Source: Archangium gephyra
GTDB lineage: Bacteria > Myxococcota > Myxococcia > Myxococcales > Myxococcaceae
Assembly (NCBI RefSeq): GCF_001027285.1
Contig: NZ_CP011509.1
Coordinates: 8,456,501-8,520,500, forward strand
Direction: 5' to 3'
Length of the DNA stretch: 64,000 nt
Position 1 is the first letter of the stretch. Each line of letters begins with the position of its first letter. The position numbers and the translations under genes were made by a program. The notes under the pieces were generated by a model. It was given only the letters and a program-made list of their open reading frames with translations. It ran no database searches and was not told where the DNA came from. Positions 8,715 through 17,800 of the stretch are shown here, piece by piece.

Positions 8715-9056
8715 TCAGGGGACGGGCAACCTACCCGAAGCCGCCACCTGAATCTCGTCTCCAATGACCCGTACCGCGTAGATGCGCACGCGAGCGCCCG
8801 GATGCGTGGGGCTGTCGCCCGTGCGGACGTCGAAGGCCCAGGCATGAAGGGGACAGTAGAGAAGGCACCCGTCCTGGTCCCCCTCCGACAAGGGGCCTCC
8901 CCGGTGGGGACAGGCCTGCTGCACCGCATGCAGCCGTCCCTCCACCTGGACCAGGGCCACCCACTCCTCCCCTACCCGCACTACCGCCCGGCCCCGCTCG
9001 TCCAGGTCCGACAGGCGCGCCACGGGAATGAAGTGCTCCTCGCCCTGTCCATCCAT
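8715..9056 (-). CDS. Rieske [2Fe-2S] ferredoxin-like protein
   Basis: A 113-residue stand-alone Rieske domain. The two cluster-binding boxes are CPHRG (Cys49, His51) and CPLH (Cys68, His71), separated by the usual 16-residue loop, and they ligate a [2Fe-2S] cluster through two Cys and two His. Size and the HAWAFDVRTGD strand match NirD- or ferredoxin-type Rieske proteins that pass electrons to oxygenases or reductases. There is no transmembrane anchor. ATG at 9056 has GGAGG at 7 nt. It heads a same-strand run with FolE and the GlcD oxidase (gaps of 69 and 48 nt), so a shared transcript is likely. Confidence 0.9.
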   Translation of the reverse strand: MDGQGEEHFIPVARLSDLDERGRAVVRVGEEWVALVQVEGRLHAVQQACPHRGGPLSEGDQDGCLLYCPLHAWAFDVRTGDSPTHPGARVRIYAVRVIGDEIQVAASGRLPVP

Positions 9057-9130
9057 GACTCGTCCTCCAACGCTCCGCGTCGAGCGCGCCCTCCCCCCCT
9101 GAATACCGGGACGGAGAGGCCGTCGCACCC

Positions 9131-9159
9131 TTGACACCCCTCCAGGGGACCAGTAGAGC
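9131..9159 (+). promoter_or_regulatory. Putative sigma-70 promoter of the metal-uptake operon with a palindrome in its spacer
   Basis: TTGACA at 9131-9136 is a perfect -35 hexamer. TAGAGC at 9154-9159, after a 17-nt spacer, is a weak -10. The spacer holds a perfect 5-2-5 inverted repeat, CCCCTCCAGGGG (9137-9148), a place where a repressor or a MerR-type activator could sit. An AT-rich AAATAATTACC follows directly. The first gene of the operon starts at 9184. Confidence 0.35.
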
Positions 9160-9183
9160 AAATAATTACCGTCCTCCTGCCCG

Positions 9184-9600
9184 ATGAGAATCCGCGCCCA
9201 CATCGCTGGCCACCTCATCGCCACCCTGCTGGTGGTGCTCTGGGTTGCCCAGCCGCTGATCGCCATCGCGCACGCGCGGGAGCACGTCCACCGCTACTGC
9301 CCGACCCACCGCGCCTTCGAGGAGAGCTCGGCCAGCAAGGGCTCGGCGCTCTCGGCGCAGCTCCGGGACGCGAAGGCCTTCGAGAAGGTGCCCCCCACCT
9401 CCCCCGGAGGCACGCTCAAGCATGAGTCGTGCGCCTTCGTCTCGGTCAGCACCCGGGACGAGGTGACGAGCCCCGAGGTGCAGCCCGTCATCCAGGCCTG
9501 CCTCGAGGTGAGCCGCCCGGCCACCGCGCCGCCCCGGCCCCAGTCGTCGCTGTCCATCCTCGACACCGCCCCCAAGGGTTCGCCTCCCGCGCGCGTCTAG
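9184..9600 (+). CDS. Exported His/Cys-containing protein heading the metal-uptake operon
   Basis: A 138-residue protein with an N-terminal signal or anchor (HLIATLLVVLWVAQPLIAIAH). It then has a His/Cys patch, AHAREHVHRYCPTH, and a second one, KHESCAF, in the middle. These could bind a metal ion in the periplasm. No recognised domain is obvious, though it resembles small DUF2946-like exported proteins of metal loci. It is the first gene of a plus-strand run leading into the porin and the ZnuABC-type transporter. The protein at 47478-47915 has the same plan and nearly the same ending (APKGSPPARV here, APKSSPPRV there), so the two are paralogues. Confidence 0.7.
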   Translation: MRIRAHIAGHLIATLLVVLWVAQPLIAIAHAREHVHRYCPTHRAFEESSASKGSALSAQLRDAKAFEKVPPTSPGGTLKHESCAFVSVSTRDEVTSPEVQPVIQACLEVSRPATAPPRPQSSLSILDTAPKGSPPARV

Positions 9601-9669
9601 CGCTGTCGGAGCGAAGTCCTAGGGTCGACGTCCGCCTTGTCTTCGGACGTCCGGTTCGCGGAGTGCATT

Positions 9670-11001
<1,332 letters not shown>

Positions 11002-11025
11002 CCCCTCTCGCGCTGGAGCCTTCGA

Positions 11026-11949
11026 ATGAGCCCCTTTCGATTCTTCGTGGCCCTGAACGCCGTCCTCCTGGGCCTGCTGTCCCTTCCCGCCCGTGCCGAC
11101 CTCAAGGTGGTCACCACGCTGCCGGACCTCGCCGCCATCACCAAGGCCGTGGGCGGCGAGCACGTGCAGGTGACCTCGCTCGCCCTGCCCACGCAGGATC
11201 CGCACTTCGTGGACGCCCGGCCCAGCCTGGCCCTGGAGGTCAACCGCGCGGACCTGCTGATCGCCATCGGCCTGGAGCTGGAGGTGGGCTGGCTGCCCGC
11301 GCTCCAGAACGGCGCCCGCAACACCCGCATCCTCACCGGCAGCCCGGGCTACCTCGAGGCCGCCCAGTTCGTACGCACGCTCGAGGTCCCCACCACCCGC
11401 GTGGATCGCAGCCAGGGAGACGTGCACGCCGGAGGCAACCCGCACTTCCTCTATGACCCGAGGGCCGCGCTGCTGGTGGCCCGGGGCATCACCGACCGCA
11501 TGGCCTCCCTGGACGCGAAGAACGCGGCGGCCTACCGCGCCAACCTGGAGAAGTTCACCGCGGAGCTGGAGAAGGCGCGCGCGGGCTGGGAGCAGCGGCT
11601 GGCCGGACTCAAGGGCACGCCCGTGGTGGCCTACCACCGGACGACCGCGTACCTGGCCAACTGGCTGGGCTTCGAGGTCATCGCCTACCTCGAGCCCAAG
11701 CCCGGCATCCCGCCCAACCCCGCCCACGTGGCCCAGGTGCTGACGCAGGCGCGCCAGCGCAAGGCCCGCTTCGTCCTCCAGGAGGACTACTACCCCACCA
11801 CCACCTCCAAGCTGGTGGCGAGCAAGATTCCCGCGCCCGTCGTCCTCTTCACCTCGGGCACCGACTTCCGCGGCGGACAGACGTACCTGCAGCACCTGGA
11901 GGATCTGATGACCCGGCTGGAGAAGGGCCTGAAGGGCGAGGGGACCTGA
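11026..11949 (+). CDS. znuA: Zinc/manganese ABC transporter substrate-binding protein
   Basis: A 307-residue periplasmic cluster A-I metal-binding protein. A signal peptide (FFVALNAVLLGLLSLPARA) precedes KVVTTLPDLAAITKAVGGE. The expected metal ligands are present: His in TQDPHFVD, His in GNPHFLYDP, His in VVAYHRTTAYL, and an acidic residue in LQEDYYPTT. The His-rich loop seen in many ZnuA proteins is absent, so zinc versus manganese is not certain. It would hand metal to the ZnuBC pair downstream. The gap to the porin is 24 nt and to the following lipoprotein 3 nt, so they are co-transcribed. Confidence 0.88.
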   Translation: MSPFRFFVALNAVLLGLLSLPARADLKVVTTLPDLAAITKAVGGEHVQVTSLALPTQDPHFVDARPSLALEVNRADLLIAIGLELEVGWLPALQNGARNTRILTGSPGYLEAAQFVRTLEVPTTRVDRSQGDVHAGGNPHFLYDPRAALLVARGITDRMASLDAKNAAAYRANLEKFTAELEKARAGWEQRLAGLKGTPVVAYHRTTAYLANWLGFEVIAYLEPKPGIPPNPAHVAQVLTQARQRKARFVLQEDYYPTTTSKLVASKIPAPVVLFTSGTDFRGGQTYLQHLEDLMTRLEKGLKGEGT

Positions 11950-11952
11950 GCC

Positions 11953-12798
11953 ATGCGCCGCGCCATCCTCCTCCTGTCCTGTCTGGGCCTCGGTGCCTGC
12001 ACGTTCGAGCCCGGCCAGGGCTTCGCGGTGGTGGAGCCCACCGTGCGCGCCGCGTTCGAGCCGCTCGCCGACCGCACCACGCCCGACGGCTACCAACAGC
12101 TGGCCTCGAACTACCAGGTGCACGTGGCCGGAGCCTCGCTGCGGCTGTCCGGCATCGAGTTGGTCGCCTTCGCCGGAGGCTCGGGCGGAGGCTTCAATCC
12201 CGCCAACCCGCCCCCGGGCTACTCGCTCTGCCACGGCGGCCACTGCCACCGCGACGACGGAGCGCTCATCCCCTACGAGCAGATCGCCGCGGAGGCGGGC
12301 GGCGGGGGCGGCTCCAGCACGGTGGTGACGATGCCGGTGGCCGGGCCGTTGAACCTGCTGGCCGCGGAGCGGTTCGCGGTGGAGTGCCTGCCGGACTGCG
12401 CCCTGCCCCAGACCAACGTGTCCCAGGGCCGCTGGGGCATCGAGTCGCTGAACCTGGAGGGCACCGTGCGCGACGCACGTGTTCCCGCACGCTTCCCCGG
12501 CGAGCGCCGCTTCCGGTGGGTGCTCTCCCGGGCCTCGACCGGTGACGCGCCGGCGGCGGTGCTCGACGGCACGGTGGACCTGCCCTCGGACCGCTCGACG
12601 CCCCCCCGGGCGAAGCTGGACCTGAACCTGGTGCTCACGGCCCGGCTCTTCGACGCCGTGGACTGGAGCACGCTGACGCAAGGTTCTGACGGAGTGGTGG
12701 AGATCAATGGCGATTCCAACGCCGAGGTCCACGCCGCGCTGAAGGAGCGGCTGGCCACGGTCTCGCCCGAAGCGGAGGTGACCCGTGGCGAACGGTGA
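11953..12798 (+). CDS. Lipoprotein with CHGGHCH metal-binding motif, embedded in the znu operon
   Basis: A 281-residue lipoprotein. ILLLSCLGLGAC ends in a lipobox, so the mature protein should be acylated at Cys17. A Gly-rich stretch leads into SLCHGGHCHRDDG near residue 100, a compact cluster of Cys and His well suited to binding zinc or copper. The rest is beta-rich and unrecognised. The gene lies between znuA and znuC and overlaps znuC by 14 nt, so translation is probably coupled. A role in capturing or sensing periplasmic metal for the transporter is an inference from context. No named family is recognised. Confidence 0.75.
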   Translation: MRRAILLLSCLGLGACTFEPGQGFAVVEPTVRAAFEPLADRTTPDGYQQLASNYQVHVAGASLRLSGIELVAFAGGSGGGFNPANPPPGYSLCHGGHCHRDDGALIPYEQIAAEAGGGGGSSTVVTMPVAGPLNLLAAERFAVECLPDCALPQTNVSQGRWGIESLNLEGTVRDARVPARFPGERRFRWVLSRASTGDAPAAVLDGTVDLPSDRSTPPRAKLDLNLVLTARLFDAVDWSTLTQGSDGVVEINGDSNAEVHAALKERLATVSPEAEVTRGER

Positions 12799-13603
12799 GC
12801 ACGGCGCGGAACAGGCGGCATCCCACGCCACCCATCCCCATAAGCCGGACCTGCTCCTGTGCTGCGAGGACCTGGTCATCGGCTACCAGGGTCAGGCGCT
12901 GCTGCCGCCCATCAACCTCCAGGTGCACCGCGGCACCTTCCTGGCCGTGATCGGCCGCAACGGCTCGGGCAAGAGCACGTGGTTCAAGACGCTGCTGGGC
13001 CTGCAGAACCCGGTGTCCGGCCGCGTGTACCGCTCCAGCGCCCAGGTGAAGAGCGCGTACGTGCCGCAGACGTCCGCCATCGACGGGATGCTCCCGGTGC
13101 GCTCGCGCGAGCTGGTGCACTGGGGACGGCTGACGGGGTGGAACTTCCTGCGGCCCTTCTCCAAGCGGGAGGATCGCCAGGTGGTGGACTCGGCGCTGGA
13201 GACGGCCGGGGCGGGCCCCATCGCCAACCGGCCCTACCGCGAGCTGTCCGAGGGCCAGAAGCAGCGCGCCCTGCTGGCGCGGGTGCTGGCCACCGAGGCG
13301 GACCTGGTGCTGCTGGACGAGCCCACCGCGGCCATGGACGCCGTGGCCGAGCGGGAGACCATGAGGCGCCTGGCGGAGCTGGCGCGCGAGCGGCGCCTGG
13401 CCGTGGTGGTGGTGAGCCATGACCTGCGGGTGGCCGCCGAGTTCGCGGACCAGCTGCTCTTCGTGGATAGAGAGGCCCCGGCCGTGGTTCTTGGGGACGC
13501 GAACACCGTCTTCTGCCATCCTGCCTTCCGGCACCAGTACGGCGACGATTACTGCCCCCGCCATCCTTCTTCAGGACCCACCCTTGGACCCGCAACTGGC
13601 TGA
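12785..13603 (+). CDS. znuC: Metal ABC transporter ATP-binding protein
   Basis: A 272-residue ABC ATPase with Walker A GRNGSGKSTW, signature LSEGQKQR, Walker B ADLVLLDEP and the switch His in VVVVSHDLR. The N-terminal 25 residues are His-rich (HGAEQAASHATHPH), which may buffer metal. GTG at 12785 overlaps the end of the lipoprotein gene, and the end overlaps the permease start by 20 nt, so it is tightly coupled. It powers uptake through the permease encoded next. The metal is inferred from the operon and not from this subunit. Confidence 0.9.
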   Translation: MANGEHGAEQAASHATHPHKPDLLLCCEDLVIGYQGQALLPPINLQVHRGTFLAVIGRNGSGKSTWFKTLLGLQNPVSGRVYRSSAQVKSAYVPQTSAIDGMLPVRSRELVHWGRLTGWNFLRPFSKREDRQVVDSALETAGAGPIANRPYRELSEGQKQRALLARVLATEADLVLLDEPTAAMDAVAERETMRRLAELARERRLAVVVVSHDLRVAAEFADQLLFVDREAPAVVLGDANTVFCHPAFRHQYGDDYCPRHPSSGPTLGPATG

Positions 13604-14462
13604 GACCTCCACCTGGGCACAGTTCTGGGACGCCTACGAGCTGTTCCGGGACCCGATGCTCTGCGCGCTCATCGCGGGCAGCGTGCTGGGTTTCCTCAGT
13701 GTGTACGTGGTGCTGCGGCGCATGGTGTTCGTCAGCGCCGCGGTGACGCAATCGGCCGGCCTGGGCGTCGCGCTGGCCTTCTACGCGGAGATCCACCTGG
13801 GGCTGCACGTGGCGCCCACCCTGGGCGCCGTGGGCCTGTCCCTGCTGGCCACGCTGCTGCTGATGACCGAGCCCACGCGGCTGCGCATCTCCCGCGAGAG
13901 CCTGCTGGGCCTGGCCTACGCGTTCACCGGGGGCGCCTCCATCCTCGTGGGAGATCGCATCTCCCAGGAGGCCCATGACATCCAGGGCATCCTCTTCGGC
14001 ACGGCGGTGCTGGTGGAGCGGCCCCAGCTCATCGCCGTGGCGGTGGTGGGCGCCCTCACCCTGCTCTTCCACCTGTGGTGGTTCCGCGGCCTCACCTTCG
14101 CGAGCTTCGATCGCACCGGCGCCATGGTGCAGGGGCTGCCGGTGCGGGCGCTCGACGCGGTGCTGATGATCTCCATCGGGTTGATGGTGGGTGTGTCGGC
14201 GCGGGCGCTCGGCGCGCTGCCGGTGTTCGCCTTCTCCACCCTGTCGGCCATCGCCGCGCTGGTGTTGGACCTGCGGCTGCCGTGGACCTTCCTGCTGGCC
14301 ACGCTCGCGGGCGCCATCTCCGGCCTGGGTGGCTACATCTTCGCCTACTTCTACGACTTCCCCGTGGGCGGCTCGCAGACGGTGCTCGCCAGCGCGCTGG
14401 TGGTGCTCGCGCTCGTCGCCCGGGGCGTGCGGCAGCTCGTCACGGGCGGCGGGACGCGCTGA
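13584..14462 (+). CDS. znuB: Metal ABC transporter permease (ABC-3 family)
   Basis: An integral membrane protein of about 292 residues with eight or nine hydrophobic segments, typical of ABC-3 permeases. It begins FLSVYVVLRRMVFVSAAVTQSAGLG, the family's first conserved block, and has GALPVFAFSTLSAIAALVL later. The TTG at 13584 has AGGA 7 nt upstream and gives a normal N-terminus (MDPQLAETSTW); the longer frame from 13419 is shadow sequence inside znuC. It is the last gene of the operon. The 340 nt that follow contain the first vestige of the kelch/barrel array. Confidence 0.88.
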   Translation: MDPQLAETSTWAQFWDAYELFRDPMLCALIAGSVLGFLSVYVVLRRMVFVSAAVTQSAGLGVALAFYAEIHLGLHVAPTLGAVGLSLLATLLLMTEPTRLRISRESLLGLAYAFTGGASILVGDRISQEAHDIQGILFGTAVLVERPQLIAVAVVGALTLLFHLWWFRGLTFASFDRTGAMVQGLPVRALDAVLMISIGLMVGVSARALGALPVFAFSTLSAIAALVLDLRLPWTFLLATLAGAISGLGGYIFAYFYDFPVGGSQTVLASALVVLALVARGVRQLVTGGGTR

Positions 14463-14611
14463 GCGTCCCGGCTCTTCCACGGGCTCCATCCCCAGACATT
14501 CGTTGGATGTGAAGTCTTCAGCCCTCCGCAAGAGGGCCGGGGTGGGGTCTGTCTTGTCCGCATGACGGGCAGGAGGATGCGGCGAACGCAAGCTTCGCGG
14601 GCTGCTCTCCC

Positions 14612-14763
14612 ATGAAATACCCGCGTGCGAAGACAGCGTTCATTGCCCGTCACGGAGTCCTGCCCTCCGCGTCCCTCGCGGCCCTGTTCCGGAACCTGGA
14701 CCTCCCGCCTGTATGCCTTTGCCGGCATGGGCATGAGCCTTTTCCCCCGAGTCCCGGGGATGG
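14612..14763 (+). pseudogene. Vestige of a TPR/beta-barrel gene (cassette 1)
   Basis: The stretch 14695-14755 matches the 3' end of the barrel gene at 20065-21005. In frame it reads TSRLYAFAGMGMSLFP, against TSRLFAFAD and GVGLFP in the intact copies, with the section between them lost. The stop position is CGA instead of TGA, and the following GTCCCGGGG matches the barrel-kelch linker. ATG at 14612 (MKYPRAK) may be the old start, but that part is too diverged to be sure. I see nothing else in 14463-14805. The vestige shows that the kelch gene at 14806 once had a barrel partner too. Confidence 0.55.
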
Positions 14764-14805
14764 CCCCACGCTGGAAGAAACACAGCTCAACCGAAGGAGA
14801 CAGTC

Positions 14806-17800
14806 TTGCCCCATCCCTCGAGAACCCGGGTGGAAGCCGTGACATTGCTGGCCCTGGTCCCGGCGCTGCTGTGGCTTGCTTGCGGCGAGAGGCCGCGAAG
14901 CGGAGACGAAGCGTTGCAACGGGAGAGGCTCGGGACCAGGGTCCTCCAGGCCACGTCCGGTGGGCAGTGGAGTCTCACCGGCGCTCTGGCGACAAACCGT
15001 GTGGACCACACGGCGACGCTGTTGACCTCAGGAATGGTGCTGGTCTCCGGGGGCCATGGCCCAAGCGACTATCTCGCCAGCGCGGAGGTGTACGACCCGG
15101 CCACGGGGGCGTGGAGCCCCACGGACGCTCTGGCCATGGCCCGCTCCAGCCACACCGCGACGCTGTTGCCCTCCGGCAAGGTGCTGGTCTCCGGTGGCCA
15201 TGGCCCAAGCGGCCCCCTCGCCAGCGCGGAGGTGTACGACCCGGCCACGGGGGCGTGGAGCCCCACGAGCGGCCTGGCCATGGCCCGCCACGGACACACC
15301 GCGACGCTGTTGCCCTCGGGCAAGGTGCTGCTCTCCGGTGGCCATGGCCCAAGCGGCTCCCTCGCCAGCGCGGAGGTGTACGACCCGGCCACGGGGGCGT
15401 GGAGCCCCACGGGCGCTCCGGCCACGGCCCGCGCCAGCCACACCGCGACGCTGCTGCCCTCGGGCAAGGTGCTGGTCTCCGGTGGCTATGGCCCAGACGG
15501 CACCCTCTCCAGCGCGGAGGTGTATGACCCGGCCACGGGGGAATGGAGTCCCACGGGCGGCCTGGCCATGGCCCGCTCCCATCACACCGCGACGCTGTTG
15601 ACCTCGGGAAGGGTGCTGGTCTCCGGTGGCTATGGCCCAGACGGCTCCCTCGCCAGCGCGGAGGTGTACGACCCGGCCACGGGGGAGTGGAGTCCCACGG
15701 GCGCCCTGGCCACGGCCCACTCCAGCCATACCGCGACGCTGCTCCCCTCGGGCAAGGTGCTGCTCTCCGGTGGCTATGGCCCAGGACCCCTCGCCAGCGC
15801 GGAGGTGTACGACCCGGCCACGAGGACATGGAGCTCCACGGACGCTCTGGCCATGGCCCGCGTCAGGCACACCGCGACGCTGTTGCCGTCCGGCAAGGTG
15901 CTGGCCTCCGGTGGCTCTGAAGGCTCTGACGCGGAGGTGTACGACCCGGCCACGAGGGCGTGGAGCCCCACGGGCGCTCTGGCCATGGCCCGCGCCAGTC
16001 ACACCGCGACGCTGCTGCCCTCGGGCAAGGTGCTGCTCTCCGGTGGCTATGGCCCAAGCAGCCGTCTTGCCAGCACGGAGGTGTACGACCCGGCCACGGG
16101 GGTGTGGAGCCCCACGAGCGCTCTGACCACGGCCCGCTCCAGCCACACCGCGACGCTGTTGCCCTCCGGCAAGGTGCTGCTCTCCGGAGGCATTGGCCCA
16201 AACGGCCGTCTCGCCAGCGCGGAGCTGTACGACCCGGCCACGGGGGTGTGGAGTCCCACGGGCGCTCTGGCCACGGCCCGCTCCAATCACACCGCGACGC
16301 TGTTGCCCTCGGGCAAGGTGCTGCTCTCCGGGGGCATTGGCCCAGGCTACACCCCCCTCGCCAGCGCGGAGCTGTACGACCCGGCCACGGGGGAATGGAG
16401 TCCCACGGGCGCCCTGACCATGGCCCGCTCCAGCCACACCGCGACGCTGCTGCCCTCGGGCAAGGTGCTGGTCTCTGGTGGCTCTACCCTCGCCAGCGCG
16501 GAGGTGTACGACCCGGCCACGGGGGAATGGAGTCCCACGGGCGCTCTGGCCACGGCCCGCTCCCACCACACCGCGACGCTGCTGCCCTCGGGCAAGGTGC
16601 TGCTCTCCGGTGGCTCTGGCCCAGGCCCCCTCGCCAGCGCGGAGGTGTACGACCCGGCCACGGGGGCGTGGAGTCTCACGGGCGCCCTGGCCATGGCCCG
16701 CTCCAGCCACACCGCGACGCTGCTGCCCTCGGGCAAGGTGCTGCTCTCCGGTGGCTCTGGCCCAAGCGGCTCCCTCGCCAGCGCGGAGGTGTACGACCCG
16801 GCCACGGGGGCGTGGAGCCCCACGGACGCTCTGGCCATGGCCCGCTCCCATCACACCGCGACGCTATTGCCCTCGGGCAAGGTGCTGCTCTCCGGGGGCT
16901 ATGGCCCAAGCGGCTCTCTCGCCAGCGCGGAGGTGTACGACCCGGCCGCGGGGGAATGGAGTCCCACGGGCGCTCTGGCCAGGGCCCGCTCCAACCACAC
17001 CGCGACGCTGCTGCCCTCGGGCAAGGTGCTGGTCTCCGGTGGCCATGGCCCAAGTGGCCCCCTCGCCAGCGCGGAGGTGTACGATCCGGCCACGGGGGAG
17101 TGGAGTCCCACGGGCGCCCTGGCCATGGCCCGCTCCCATCACACCGCGACGCTGCTCCCCTCGGGCAAGGTGCTGGTCTCCGGGGGCATTGGCCCAGGCG
17201 ACTACCCAGCCCCCCGCCTCGCCAGCGCGGAGGTGTATGACCCGGCCACGGGGGTGTGGAGCCCCACGGGCGCTCTGGCCACGGCCCGCTCCCATCACAC
17301 CGCGACGCTGTTGCCCTCGGGCAAGGTGCTGCTCTCTGGTGGCTCCGCGAGCGACCATCCCTCCAGCGCGGAGGTGTACGACAGCGCTGAGGTGTATGAC
17401 CCGGCCACGGGGGTGTGGAGCCCCACGGGCACGCTGGCCACGGCCCGCTCCCATCACACCGCGACGCTGTTGCCCTCCGGCAAGGTGCTGCTCTCCGGGG
17501 GCATTGGCCCAGGCGGCTATCTCTCCAGCGCGGAGGTGTACGACCCGTCCACGGAAGGGTGGAGCCCCACGGGCGGCCTGGCCATGGCCCGCCACGGTCA
17601 CACCGCGACGCTGTTGCCCTCCGGCAAGGTGCTGCTCTCCGGTGGCGGGAACTCGAGCGTCTCTCTCTCCAGCGTGGAGGTGTATGACCCGGCCACGGGG
17701 GGATGGAGCCCCACGGACGAGTTGGCCACGGCCCGCTCCCATCACACCGCGACGCTGTTGCCCTCCGGCAAGGTGCTGGTCTCTGGTGGCTATGCCCCAG

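Noticed and set aside
6687-9134. Very long open frames on the strand opposite to genes (for example 815, 1086 and 1619 codons at 6687, 9619 and 37707)
   Set aside because: Typical antisense shadows of high-GC genes. Their composition is Arg/Ala/His/Gly-rich without domains, while the other strand has clear proteins.
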